Assembly: GCF_965199065.1 (NCBI RefSeq)
Contig: NZ_CBDAQN010000002.1
Coordinates: 62,001-126,000 of the forward strand
From: Acidisoma sp965199065
GTDB taxonomy: Bacteria; Pseudomonadota; Alphaproteobacteria; Acetobacterales; Acetobacteraceae
Direction: 5' to 3'
DNA: 64,000 nucleotides
Under the pieces are notes generated by a model. That model had not been told where the DNA came from, made no database searches, and saw only the letters and a list, made by a program, of their open reading frames with translations. Each line of letters opens with the position of its first letter. The stretch's first letter is position 1. Below, piece after piece: positions 33,803-43,363 of the stretch. The position numbers and the translations under genes are program-made.

Positions 33803-34606
33803 ATGCGGCTGCCTCGCCGCCTGGAGCATCCGCGCGGTTTTGCGCTCCTGATCGTCTTGTGGTCGATGGTGCTGCTGTCGCTGTTGTTCGCGCGGCTCGT
33901 CTCCGCCGGACGAAGCGAAGCGGAGATCGCGTTCAACCTGCGCGCGGCGGCGCAAAGGCAAGCTCAGGCCGACGGGCTTCTCTATAGTGTCATCTTCAGC
34001 CTGCTCGGCCCCGGCCGACATTGGCCGGCGGATGGAGCCGCACATCGCATTCGGCTTCCCGCGGCGGTCGCAAGCGTCTCCATCGAGAACCTGGACGGCC
34101 TCATCAATCCGAACACCGCGTCGCCGGCCCTGCTTTATGCGCTGCTCTCGCGAGTGGGGGCTGACGCGACAACGGCTCGCAGCGTGTCGCAGGCGATGGC
34201 GGACTGGCGGTCGCCGGATGCGCAGGGTGTCTTTGAAGCGCCACAGTATCTGAGCGCGGGCCTGTCCTACACGCCTGCGGGATCGCCGTTCCAGAGCATC
34301 GGCGAACTCGGGCTCGTTCTTGGGATGACGCCGGAACTTCTCGCCAAGCTGGCGCCGCATCTATCGCTGTATAATGGTGACAACCCAAACCCGGATGATG
34401 CGGATCCGGTCGTCCGCCACGCACTGCGTGACACTGGGACGGTCGGAACATCCGGAGCCTCGCACCCACTACGGGTCGTCGCTGTCGACATCGTCATTTC
34501 CGGGGCGGGCGGCACCGAGGCGTCGCGACAAGCCGACGTGCAACTGCAAAGCTCCTCATCACCCACAGGTTTTCAAATTTTAACCTGGGAGAGCGGAGGG
34601 GCCTAG
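33803..34606 (+). CDS. gspK: T2SS-1 minor pseudopilin GspK
   Basis: Tip pseudopilin, 267 residues. The helix RG-FALLIVLWSMVLLSLLFA lacks the +5 glutamate, the hallmark of GspK. The large globular domain has the NLDGLINPNTASPALL segment and the helix-hairpin-helix-like alpha domain (MADWRSPDAQG, then GELGLVLGMTPELLAKLAPH). It ends the plus-strand T2SS-1 run, 5 bases after gspD. The T2SS-2 paralogue keeps the same order D-K. Confidence 0.94.
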   Translation: MRLPRRLEHPRGFALLIVLWSMVLLSLLFARLVSAGRSEAEIAFNLRAAAQRQAQADGLLYSVIFSLLGPGRHWPADGAAHRIRLPAAVASVSIENLDGLINPNTASPALLYALLSRVGADATTARSVSQAMADWRSPDAQGVFEAPQYLSAGLSYTPAGSPFQSIGELGLVLGMTPELLAKLAPHLSLYNGDNPNPDDADPVVRHALRDTGTVGTSGASHPLRVVAVDIVISGAGGTEASRQADVQLQSSSSPTGFQILTWESGGA

Positions 34607-34785
34607 GCCGCGACACTTGGCCGATGATGCTGCATTGCACAATCAAGCAGGCCCGCAGCCGCTGCTGTCTCATGGAAGTTTCCGGAACTTTTCGAAAAAA
34701 GTACTGCATCCAACAGAGAGTTAATGCGGTAGTGAGATCGTGGCCGCTCAAAGCAGGTCACGGCAGCTTTTAGGGGGTCTTCCTA

Positions 34786-35676
34786 ATGTCCGAGTTAATT
34801 TCCGGGGTCGATGACGCGCTTCGATCCAACCGGCGTAACCTGTTGAAGACCGTAGGTCTAGGTGTCGCGGGAACTGCTGCTCTTGCCGCGACCGGCGTCG
34901 CGAGCTTGGGTTTCGGATCGACGCCGGCCATGGCACAAACCGATACTGATATCGAAGTGTTTAACTTCGCTCTCAATCTCGAATATCTCGAAGCCGAATT
35001 CTATCTTCGCGCCGTCACGGGAACAGGCCTGCCCGCAAGCCTGACCGGAGGCGCCGCAACGGTCACGGGTGGCTCTCTTGTTCCGTTTCAGAACACCGCC
35101 ATCGCTTATCTCGCGCAGAAGATTGCGGTCGATGAACTGGCCCACGTTACCTTCATCCGCACCGTCCTCGGCGCGATGGCGGTTCCTGAGCCAAACCTCG
35201 ACCTGTCGACCAGCTTCACGACGTTGGCCATCGCGGCAGGTCTCATTGCACCTGGCCAGACCTTCAACCCGTTTGCAAGCGAGACGAACTTCCTTCTTGG
35301 CGCATACATCTTCGAGGATGTGGGCGTGACGGCGTATGGTGGCGCTGCCGCATCCCTGTCGGCGGCGGTGCTTCCCTACGCCGCCAGCATTTTGGCCGTC
35401 GAAGGCTATCATGCTGGTGGTATCCGGACACGTCTGTCGGAGATCGGTGGTTCGGCGGCGACAGATTTGATTTCTGCGCTGCGCCAGAAGCTATCGGGCG
35501 TGGGTGACAACGGCTGCAACTACGAAAGCAACCCGGCGAACTTCACGAACGTCGACAGCAATGGGCAAAGCTATCGCCGCACGCCGGCTCAGGTTCTGAG
35601 CATCGTTTACGGTGGCGGCACATCGAGTGGCCTGTTCTTTCCGAATGGCATGAACGGCGCCATCACGGTCGCCTGA
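34786..35676 (+). CDS. Tat-signal ferritin-like protein (Ferritin_2 family), copy 1
   Basis: Secreted ferritin-like four-helix protein, 296 residues, related to the desiccation-related PCC13-62 group. A twin-arginine signal (R16-R17 in SNRRNLLKT, hydrophobic stretch, PAMAQ cleavage near 50) suggests export in the folded state. Likely metal ligands are E66, E69/E71 (NLEYLEAEFYL), E117 and H120 (DELAH), E177 (FEDV), E206 and H209 (EGYH). The C-terminal SGLFFPNGMNGAI is shared by all three copies. It lies between gspK and gspG, so it is a candidate T2SS-1 substrate or partner. Its codon use is a little richer in A/T than the gsp genes. Confidence 0.85.
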   Translation: MSELISGVDDALRSNRRNLLKTVGLGVAGTAALAATGVASLGFGSTPAMAQTDTDIEVFNFALNLEYLEAEFYLRAVTGTGLPASLTGGAATVTGGSLVPFQNTAIAYLAQKIAVDELAHVTFIRTVLGAMAVPEPNLDLSTSFTTLAIAAGLIAPGQTFNPFASETNFLLGAYIFEDVGVTAYGGAAASLSAAVLPYAASILAVEGYHAGGIRTRLSEIGGSAATDLISALRQKLSGVGDNGCNYESNPANFTNVDSNGQSYRRTPAQVLSIVYGGGTSSGLFFPNGMNGAITVA

Positions 35677-35689
35677 CATCTATGGGAAT

Positions 35690-35719
35690 GCGAGTGGCGC
35701 CAGGCTGGGCGCCGCTCGC
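35690..35719. terminator. Bidirectional hairpin terminator candidate
   Basis: GCGAGTGGCGCC (35690-35701) pairs with GGCGCCGCTCGC (35708-35719) with one mismatch, around a 6-base loop. It lies exactly between the convergent ferritin-like gene and gspG. No strong T-run follows on either side. Confidence 0.55.
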
Positions 35720-35728
35720 AACCATCGT

Positions 35729-36154
35729 TCAGTTGCAGATCATGTTGTCGCCGGTTGCGGTGCCATTGGGTCCGGTCGAGCAGAGGTCGTAGTCGTGTCC
35801 GGCGCGGTCTGACGGATCACGATAGACATATGGATGGTTCCAGGGATCGACGGGCACCTGACCCGATTGAACGTAGGGACCGTTCCAGTTGCTGACGCCG
35901 GCGGGGGTCTGAACCAGGGCTTCCAGCCCCTGATCCGTGGACGGATAGCTCCCGACATCCAGCTTGTACATGTCGAGAACCGAACCCAATCGTGCGATCG
36001 ACTGATGCGCGATCGAGACGCGTGCGCCTCCCAGTTGACGCAGCACGGCAGGTGCCACCAAGCCGATCAGCAGGCCCAGGATCACGATGACGACCAGAAT
36101 TTCGAGAAGCGTGAAACCGGCCTGAGTGTCTTCGCCGGCGACACTAACCCTCAT
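35729..36154 (-). CDS. gspG: Major pseudopilin GspG
   Basis: Main subunit of the pseudopilus, 141 residues from the ATG at 36154. The cleavage site is QAG-FTLLEILVVIVILGLLIGL. The globular part has the GspG hallmarks: LDMYKLDVGSYPSTDQGLEALVQTP, the WNGPYVQSG loop and the C-terminal PWNHPYVYRDPSD segment before the calcium site. The frame is open to 36286, but that would give an improbably long leader. It is on the opposite strand from the other T2SS-1 genes, and no other gspG is in the window. Confidence 0.95.
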   Translation of the reverse strand: MRVSVAGEDTQAGFTLLEILVVIVILGLLIGLVAPAVLRQLGGARVSIAHQSIARLGSVLDMYKLDVGSYPSTDQGLEALVQTPAGVSNWNGPYVQSGQVPVDPWNHPYVYRDPSDRAGHDYDLCSTGPNGTATGDNMICN

Positions 36155-36287
36155 AATTGCAGCTTGCCTCATTCGCAGGGAGGCGCGAAGAGTTTTCGGT
36201 CGCGTCATCCAAGGTGCTGGCATCGTGACTTCGTTCCTTAACTGAGGCGCATTTCTGTACGGGACCATCGTCACGGGCGACGCCAAG

Positions 36288-37295
36288 TTAGCGAGGTTGC
36301 GCCGCGATATCGATATGGTCGCTCATCCGCGATCGGTAGATGCGCATGACGGCGTCAATATCCGTGCCGGTTTCGCTCAGGCTCCCGTCGGGCTCCACCA
36401 CGCCCAAAACATAGCCGAGCGAGATGAGCCAGCTCAGATAGTCTTCGCCGGAAATATGCGAGATGCCCGGGATCATGCCTGGGCTGAACTCGCTGATGAT
36501 GAAGGGCCGGCATCGCCGTATCGTCGCCTCCGCGCCAAGCAGCGCGTTGTACTCAGCACCTTCGACGTCGACCTTGATGAGGTCCACTGTCGTCCAGGCA
36601 TCAAGAAGCGAGTCGAGCCTGAGGCAGGACACCGATTCCGCTGCCAGCAACTGGCCAAGCTCGTCGGGCGGCGCCGACGTCGTCCCGTTTGAAAAGGAGG
36701 TGTTCAGGATCAGAATCCCGGTCTCACGCCCGGCCGCGCTCTGCGCGACTGTTACGTTGTCAAAGCCGTTGGCTCTGCGACTTGCTTCGAGTAGCCGCAC
36801 GTTGCGCGGATTGGGTTCGACCGCGAGAACATGCCCCTGCGCCCCGACAAGGGTGGCGGCAAGCATGGTGAAATAGCCTATGTTCGCACCGATATCGACG
36901 ACGCTCATGCCGGGTTGCAGTCTCGACCGGAACAAGCGCGTCACGTCGGGTTCATAATTGTCGTCGCGAACAGGCTTGCCGACGGCGGCGTCATTCTGGT
37001 TGGAGTAGATGCGGAAACCTTGAACCTCGGTTGAGACGATGTCCTCGCCCGGATCGCGGTTCAGAAATCCGCGGCGTTGGAATTCGAGGCTGGTGACATA
37101 GCTCGAGACAACCTGACCAAGGGGCTCCCCCACGCGCGAGCTGTGGCCGCGCCACTCCTCCGGATTAGGCATCCGTCCCAGGATCAACCGGAAGCAGCCC
37201 AGGATGTCAGCCTCGCTTGCCGTATCCTCGAATGTTGTGGTCCAAGGCTCGCGTATCTCAGGAATAGGGCGCGTCCTGGCCCATGGCAGTCGCAT
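36288..37295 (-). CDS. FkbM-family methyltransferase
   Basis: SAM-dependent methyltransferase, 335 residues. Motif I is VVDIGANIGYF at about 132-142; VLAVEPNPRNVRLLEA and DLIKVDVEGAE are the other FkbM family signatures. An N-terminal segment (about 20-90) ending in VSSYVTSLEFQRRGF resembles the DUF4214-like linker seen in secreted or surface sugar-modifying proteins. FkbM enzymes O-methylate sugars or polyketides. It is divergent from a giant protein that carries a second FkbM domain, so both probably act on the same glycan. Confidence 0.9.
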   Translation of the reverse strand: MRLPWARTRPIPEIREPWTTTFEDTASEADILGCFRLILGRMPNPEEWRGHSSRVGEPLGQVVSSYVTSLEFQRRGFLNRDPGEDIVSTEVQGFRIYSNQNDAAVGKPVRDDNYEPDVTRLFRSRLQPGMSVVDIGANIGYFTMLAATLVGAQGHVLAVEPNPRNVRLLEASRRANGFDNVTVAQSAAGRETGILILNTSFSNGTTSAPPDELGQLLAAESVSCLRLDSLLDAWTTVDLIKVDVEGAEYNALLGAEATIRRCRPFIISEFSPGMIPGISHISGEDYLSWLISLGYVLGVVEPDGSLSETGTDIDAVMRIYRSRMSDHIDIAAQPR

Positions 37296-37523
37296 CGGTC
37301 ACCACCGCTAAAAGGGCTCGCTACCCGTCTTTGGGGCGGAGTGGTAATGCGGGCGCTGCACGATGTCCAGCCTGCTGGGCGCGCAAACAACCAGCACTAT
37401 CCGCCCGTGAGGCCAAATAGTCTGCCAATCATGGCAGTGCTGCCGGGGCTTGCTCCAGGATCTTGAAGGAGGCAAACTTACACTTTGGGTTCGCTCGACT
37501 GCGATGCCCGCGGGAGCCCGACT

Positions 37524-40500
37524 GTGACGTTCGTGTCTTACGCCCAGAATTTCGAAGATGTGCTGCTGTGGCGCGCGCTCCGGGGGGTCGAGAACGGCTT
37601 CTACATCGATGTGGGCGCCGGGCATCCAGATATCGATTCGGTTTCTCGCGCCTTCTACGACCGCGGCTGGCACGGGATCAATATCGAGCCGACCGTTGAA
37701 TTCAGCCGACGTCTCGCGGCCGCCCGTCCACGCGACATCAATCTGCAGCTGGTTCTGGGGGAGCATCCCGGCCGGGCCACGTTGTTCGTTGTTGATGGCA
37801 CGGGCCTTTCGACGATGGTGCCCGCAGGGGTCGATGCAATCCGAGAGGCCGGCAAGGAAAGCCACCGGGTCGAAGTCGCCATGGATACGTTGGCGAATCT
37901 GTGCCGCGAGCACGCTCCTGAGTCGATCCATTTTCTCAAGGTGGATGTGGAAGGCGCCGAACGCGCTGTGCTGGCCGGCGCCGACTTCATGTCATTCCGG
38001 CCATGGATCGTCGTGGTTGAGGCGACAGCGCCGATGTCCAGCGTGATGACGCATGATACGTGGGAGTTCATGCTGCTCGAGGCAGGGTATCGCTTTGTCT
38101 GGTTCGATGGTCTCAACCGGTTCTACCTCTCTTCGGAGAGGCATGACGCGCTCGCTCACGCGTTCCAGGCGCCGGTGAATGTCTTCGACGACTTTATTCG
38201 TGCAAGCGACACCGAGTGGGCGCGGCGCATTCAGGCGGCCGAAAACCACGCCTCGGACCGGGTCGTGAAACTGCTTGAGCGTGCGATCACGGCCGAGGTG
38301 CGGGCGGATCATGAGTCGCTGTCGGCCGCGCATGCCCGGGTTCGGATCGACGAGACGTGGCGCGAAGCCCAGCAGCTACGCGCCGCTTTGCAGGATGAAA
38401 GGGCGCAGCGGCTGGCCGCCGAGGCGGAGGCAGAGGCCCTCACACGGCGCGCCGAGGCAGCCGAAAGCAATGCCGTTGGGCAGGCAACGCACGCAAAAGC
38501 CGAAACCATGCGCGCCCGTTACGAGCAGCAACGTTCCGCGATCAACGAGCAGCTTCGACGGGAGGCGATGGCCGCCTTCGAAGCCATCCATCGCAGCACC
38601 TCCTGGCGCATAACGGCGCCGCTCCGTCGCCTGCGGTCGCGGCGAAACGCGGCGGGACCGGTGATCACACAACCGCCGCTGCCGGAGCCTCCGGCTGAGC
38701 TGGCCATTGCGCGTGAAGAACGCTCGATCTTTGCGAGTTCGGGTTTGATGGCTTCCGGGCGCGAGCGCCGGCCGGCGCCGCCGCGGACCAAGGTCCATCA
38801 GTATCATTCGGGTGCCGCTACCGGCGATGCGATCACCAACAGCATGCTGCTGACCCGCCAGCGGCTACGTGATCTTGGATACGAGAGCGAGATCTTCGTG
38901 AGCTTCCGCGATCCGTCCCTCGCGCATGAGCTTCGTCTGGCGGACGATCTGCCGCGTCATGATCGTTATGTATTGATTGTCCGGCACTCGATGGGCTTCG
39001 ATGCATTCGACGCGGTGGCGTCGGTTCCGGCGCCCAAGATTCTGCTGTATCACAATATCACGCCGCCTGATCTGCTGCAGGGCGACGCCTTCATGCAGCG
39101 ATACGCAATCCTGGGCCGGGAGCAGCTCAAGAAATGGCGCTCCGTGGTCGGCGGGTCCCTTGCCGATAGCGAATACAACGCCATCGAGCTTCGTGCTCAC
39201 GGGTTTTACCCGGTGCAGGTCTGCAATACGTTGTTCGATGCCGATGCGCTTCTCGCCCGCGCCGCCTCCACCCTAAAGGTGAAAGAGGCCGACTGTTTCA
39301 CCATCCTTTTCGTCGGCCGCGTCGTGCGCTCAAAAGGGCAGGCGGAACTGGTGGACGTGTTCGCCGCATTCCGCAATCGGTATCGGAAGCCATGCCGACT
39401 AGTGCTCGTCGGCCGCCACGGCGATGCCAAGGACGACTACCTCATTTCGATCAAATCGCGCCTGAAAGAGTACGGGATAGCCAGCGACGTTGTGCTAACC
39501 GGGCCGGTGTCGGATGATGATCTGCATGCCTGGTACGCAAGTGCGGATGTCTACTTGTCGTTGAGCCGTCATGAAGGTTTTGGTGTGCCTCTGATCGAGG
39601 CCATGGCGCATGATCTGCCGGTCCTCGCGCTTCCGGTCGCCGCTGTTCCCTACACCCTCGGCGGCACCGGCGGTCTGCTGGAGGACGATTCGATCAGTGG
39701 CGTTGTCGGCAGGCTTCTTGATCTTGCGGAGGGAGAGGAGCGCCAAGCGGGTTTGATCGCGCGGCAGCGTGCGGCGCTGGAGCGTGTACGTTGGGAGCGT
39801 CACAAAGACGCGTTCATGCAGACCTTGACGGCTGCCGGTGCGGCGCCATCGGTTCCCCGCGAGACGGAAGCCCTGTTGTTGTCGTCGATAACATTCACGG
39901 TGACCGGGCATGTCAGCGGCAGTTACAGCCTGGCGACGATCAACCGCACGCTGGCGCTCGCGCTGGACATCGCCCGGCCGGGCGATGTCCGCCTCGCACC
40001 GGTCGAGGGCACGCCGACGACGACGATCAGCGGTTTACCCGGCCAGGACTTGACCAAGATCGAGGCGCTGGTTGCGCGGCCAAGGCCCATGACTGCCCCG
40101 CACGTCGTGATCAGCCAGCATTATCCGGTGTATGTTCCGTCTGATCCCGGGGACCTCTCGCTCGCCTACTTCTTCTGGGAAGAGTCGCTTATCCCTCTCA
40201 AGACGATTGAAGGTCTGAACAAGAATTTCCGGGCAATACTTGCGCCGACGGTTTTTGTGGCGAAGACGCTGATCGATTCCGGACTCTCGCTTCCGGTTCG
40301 CGTTGTCGGCTATGCGCCTCGGCTGGAGGGGTTCGAGGCCCTGGCGGCTACGCGCAAGGCAGCGGCCGGCCACCCTTTTACCTTTCTGCATGTCTCATCC
40401 GGCTTCCCCCGCAAAGGCATCGATGTCCTTCTCGAGGCCTACGCAAAGGCTTTTCGCAGCTCGGACGACGTTCGCCTCGTCATCAAGGTGTTCCCCAATC

Positions 40501-42191
40501 CGCATAACACGGTGGCGCAGCAGCTGGCCGGCTTGCAGACGGCGGACAGTAATGCGCCTGCAATCACCCTGATCGATGACGACATCTCCGAAACGGAATT
40601 GGTGGACCTCTACCGAAACGCCGACGCAGTTGTGCTTCCAACCCGCGGCGAAGGGTTCAATATCCCGGCGGCCGAGGCGATGGCGGCCGGAATCCCTCTC
40701 ATCGTCACCGGGCACGGCGGACACATGGACTTCTGCGACCGATCCGTCCGGTTGGTAGATTACAGCTTCGCGCCTTCCGGGAGCCACCTCGCGGCGAGTG
40801 GCTCGCTCTGGGCAGACCCGGATGCGGACGACCTGACGAACGCCTTGCGCGAGGCTGTTTTGGACCGGTTGCCGAGGCCGAGTCCGGCCCAACTACCAGA
40901 TGCGAGAACCTTCGCGGAAAGCATCATCGCGACCTCGGCAGAGCTCCTGTTGCTTCCGCCACCGCCGCCGCTGCGTATCGGCTGGGTGTCGAGCTGGGGC
41001 GTGCGCTGCGGGATCGCGGAATACTCCCGTCATCTGCTGGATGCGATGCTCGCCTCGGACGAACCGGGCGCGGAGGGCGGCTCACCTCCAGAGGTCACGG
41101 TTCTTTGCGACACGCGGACGTCCACCGAGGCACCCGAGGCGCTGGATGCCACCATCCGGCCCTCCTGGGACCTTTTTCTTCTCGACGGGGCCAAGCCACT
41201 CATTCGCGCGGTAGCCGAGACCGATCCTGATGTGCTGGTGATCCAGCATCAACCTGGACTGATCGTCTGGAACTCGCTGGCGGAATTACTCGCCTCGGAA
41301 ACCGTCCGGCAGCGGCCGGTCGTACTGGTTCTCCACACCACGCAACGCATCCTCGACATCACCGAGGAAGATCGCACGGCGATCATAGCCGCGCTGAGGG
41401 GTGTTGCCCGCGTCGTCGTTCACACGGTCAATGACGTGAACCGGCTGAGGAAGCTCGGACTGGTCGCGAACGTGGTGATGATACCGCAAGGGGCCGTGCC
41501 TCTGGGCGAACCGGTGGTGCTTTCCATCGCGCCAGCCGAAGAGCGTCGTTTCATCATCGGATGCTACGGCTTCTTCTTCAGCGAGAAGGGGATTTTGCAA
41601 CTTATCGAGGCGTTCGGGCAACTGCGCGCGCGTGATGGTCGCCTCCGGCTACGCCTCGTCAATGCCCAGTACGGCACGGTGGAGTCCGCAGCGGAGATTG
41701 CCCGTTGCCGCGCCGCGGCCGAGGCTGCCGGTCTTGCCGACGCGGTAGAATGGCACACGAATTTTCTGCCCGATCAGGAGTCGCGCCGGCTTCTCGGCGA
41801 GTGCGATCTCATCGCACTTCCCTATCAGACGTCGAAAGAGGGATCGAGCGCGGCGTTGCGGATGGCGATGTCCGCCGGTGTGCCTGTGGCGGTCACGCCG
41901 TTGCCGCTGTTCGATGAGGCTGAAGCCGCTGTGTTTCGCTTCAGCGGCACTGGGAGCGCCGATATAGCAGATGGGATTGCCCACCTCCTCAATCGGCCTG
42001 AGGAGCGGCAGGCAATCCGGGCGGAGATGAAATCCTGGATGACGAGCCGCGAATGGCCCCGCGTCGCCACGCGCTTTGGAGGCATGCTCCAGGGGCTGCG
42101 TTCCAATTGGAAAAGCGGCAATGTCATTCAGCCGTGCGCCAGTGATAACTCCACAGTGCCTGGGCCCGCGGCTGCCGCGACGGTAGACTGA
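37524..42191 (+). CDS. Multidomain FkbM methyltransferase plus three GT4-type glycosyltransferase domains
   Basis: A 1555-residue polysaccharide or glycoprotein modifying protein. Residues 1 to about 235 are an FkbM methyltransferase (VSYAQNFEDVLLWRAL, FYIDVGAGHPD, FLKVDVEGAERAVL). About 235-360 is a Glu/Ala-rich coiled coil that ends with the STSWRITAPLRRLR motif common in such proteins. Three glycosyltransferase family 4-like domains follow, each with an E-x7-E type donor motif: RHEGFGVPLIEAMA near 680, RGEGFNIPAAEAMA near 1040 and SKEGSSAALRMAMSAG near 1436; the third has lost the second glutamate. I chose GTG 37524 because it matches the family N-terminus and has GGGAG 7 bases before it; a TTG at 37485 follows AAGGAGG at longer spacing. 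No export signal, so it is cytoplasmic. Confidence 0.9.
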   Translation: MTFVSYAQNFEDVLLWRALRGVENGFYIDVGAGHPDIDSVSRAFYDRGWHGINIEPTVEFSRRLAAARPRDINLQLVLGEHPGRATLFVVDGTGLSTMVPAGVDAIREAGKESHRVEVAMDTLANLCREHAPESIHFLKVDVEGAERAVLAGADFMSFRPWIVVVEATAPMSSVMTHDTWEFMLLEAGYRFVWFDGLNRFYLSSERHDALAHAFQAPVNVFDDFIRASDTEWARRIQAAENHASDRVVKLLERAITAEVRADHESLSAAHARVRIDETWREAQQLRAALQDERAQRLAAEAEAEALTRRAEAAESNAVGQATHAKAETMRARYEQQRSAINEQLRREAMAAFEAIHRSTSWRITAPLRRLRSRRNAAGPVITQPPLPEPPAELAIAREERSIFASSGLMASGRERRPAPPRTKVHQYHSGAATGDAITNSMLLTRQRLRDLGYESEIFVSFRDPSLAHELRLADDLPRHDRYVLIVRHSMGFDAFDAVASVPAPKILLYHNITPPDLLQGDAFMQRYAILGREQLKKWRSVVGGSLADSEYNAIELRAHGFYPVQVCNTLFDADALLARAASTLKVKEADCFTILFVGRVVRSKGQAELVDVFAAFRNRYRKPCRLVLVGRHGDAKDDYLISIKSRLKEYGIASDVVLTGPVSDDDLHAWYASADVYLSLSRHEGFGVPLIEAMAHDLPVLALPVAAVPYTLGGTGGLLEDDSISGVVGRLLDLAEGEERQAGLIARQRAALERVRWERHKDAFMQTLTAAGAAPSVPRETEALLLSSITFTVTGHVSGSYSLATINRTLALALDIARPGDVRLAPVEGTPTTTISGLPGQDLTKIEALVARPRPMTAPHVVISQHYPVYVPSDPGDLSLAYFFWEESLIPLKTIEGLNKNFRAILAPTVFVAKTLIDSGLSLPVRVVGYAPRLEGFEALAATRKAAAGHPFTFLHVSSGFPRKGIDVLLEAYAKAFRSSDDVRLVIKVFPNPHNTVAQQLAGLQTADSNAPAITLIDDDISETELVDLYRNADAVVLPTRGEGFNIPAAEAMAAGIPLIVTGHGGHMDFCDRSVRLVDYSFAPSGSHLAASGSLWADPDADDLTNALREAVLDRLPRPSPAQLPDARTFAESIIATSAELLLLPPPPPLRIGWVSSWGVRCGIAEYSRHLLDAMLASDEPGAEGGSPPEVTVLCDTRTSTEAPEALDATIRPSWDLFLLDGAKPLIRAVAETDPDVLVIQHQPGLIVWNSLAELLASETVRQRPVVLVLHTTQRILDITEEDRTAIIAALRGVARVVVHTVNDVNRLRKLGLVANVVMIPQGAVPLGEPVVLSIAPAEERRFIIGCYGFFFSEKGILQLIEAFGQLRARDGRLRLRLVNAQYGTVESAAEIARCRAAAEAAGLADAVEWHTNFLPDQESRRLLGECDLIALPYQTSKEGSSAALRMAMSAGVPVAVTPLPLFDEAEAAVFRFSGTGSADIADGIAHLLNRPEERQAIRAEMKSWMTSREWPRVATRFGGMLQGLRSNWKSGNVIQPCASDNSTVPGPAAAATVD

Positions 42192-42413
42192 TCGCTTCTG
42201 CACCGCTGATCGGCCAGCATTCCCCAGACGAGCTGCCTCCAAGAGTTACATTATCAAGACAACTCGGTCGCCTGCGGCCCCCTGTAACTTTGCCGCGATG
42301 GCGGTGCCAGCACATCAACGTGATGCTGAAGATGAAATCTGGTCAACTAATTTGTAATTGTCGCTGCGTTCAGAAAGTTCGGTAGACGCTGCGAAAACCA
42401 AGAGCGTGTCCAG

Positions 42414-43319
42414 ATGAGTCAACTTTTTGGAAACAGCCACATGAACAATATCGCTAGTAGCGAAACCGCAAGCCGAAGGTTTATTGGAAAGATTGGCGCA
42501 GGTGCCGTCGCTCTCTGCGCGTTGGCTGGTCTTGCGAGCAAGCCGGCAAAAGCTCAGGCAGACGCTGACGTAAATGTTCTCAACTTTGCTCTCAACCTCG
42601 AATACCTCGAAGCCGAGTACTATTTGCGCGCCGTGACTGGAGCGGGCCTTTCTGCGGCTTACGGAGGAGCAGGCACAGCGGTCGTTCCGACTTCGACCCT
42701 GGTCCCCTTCAAGACGTCAGCAGTAGCTTATTGGGCGCAGCGGATTGCCAATGACGAACTCGCCCATGTGAACTTTCTCCGGATCGCGCTTGGTGCCGCG
42801 GCCATTCCCGAGCCAGTGATCGATCTTGAGACGAGCTTCACCACGCTTGCCGTAGCCGCGGGCCTCATCACGGCGGGCCAAACCTTCAACCCGTTCGCGA
42901 GCGAACTCGACTTCCTCATTGGAGCCTACATCTTCGAAGATGTCGGCGTCACGGCCTATGCCGGAGCCGCCGCCCTTCTGACCGAGCCCAACAATATTGC
43001 ATACAGCGCCAGCATCCTCGCGATCGAAGCCGAACATGCCGGCTGCATCCGGGGCTACCTTGCCTCGATTGGCGGCGGAGCGGCTACAGACGCTATTTCC
43101 GCGCTGCGTCAGAAGCTTTCCGGCGTGCAGGACAACGGGACCGATCTCAGCGGGAGCGGTGGCAACCCGTTTTCGTTCGCAAACGACGACTACAACGGCC
43201 AGGTGTTCCGCAGAACGCCGCAGCAGGTGCTTAACATCGTCTACGGTGCACCTGGAACGGGCGTCACGTCCGGTCTGTTCTTCCCCAATGGCGTCAACGG
43301 TGCCGTTGCCTCGACTTAA
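42414..43319 (+). CDS. Tat-signal ferritin-like protein, copy 2
   Basis: Second paralogue, 301 residues (an ATG nine codons in is possible). Arg21-Arg22 in ASRRFIGKIG and a hydrophobic stretch ending KPAKAQ form a twin-arginine signal. The ligand set is intact: E63, E66/E68 (NLEYLEAEYYL), E115 and H118 (DELAH), E175 (FEDV), E205 and H208 (EAEH). It shares FNPFASE and the LFFPNGVNGA tail with the other copies. The third copy follows after 44 bases with a GAGGA ribosome site, so these two are co-transcribed. A 222-base upstream gap holds its promoter. Confidence 0.85.
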   Translation: MSQLFGNSHMNNIASSETASRRFIGKIGAGAVALCALAGLASKPAKAQADADVNVLNFALNLEYLEAEYYLRAVTGAGLSAAYGGAGTAVVPTSTLVPFKTSAVAYWAQRIANDELAHVNFLRIALGAAAIPEPVIDLETSFTTLAVAAGLITAGQTFNPFASELDFLIGAYIFEDVGVTAYAGAAALLTEPNNIAYSASILAIEAEHAGCIRGYLASIGGGAATDAISALRQKLSGVQDNGTDLSGSGGNPFSFANDDYNGQVFRRTPQQVLNIVYGAPGTGVTSGLFFPNGVNGAVAST

Positions 43320-43363
43320 GCAAGCCGCCAGCCGATAGCACTAACATCATCGAGGACGCTTCA

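Noticed and set aside
37430..37466. Short leader peptide frame ending just before the glycosyltransferase ribosome site
   Set aside because: It is only about eleven codons and has no ribosome site or regulatory codon pattern.
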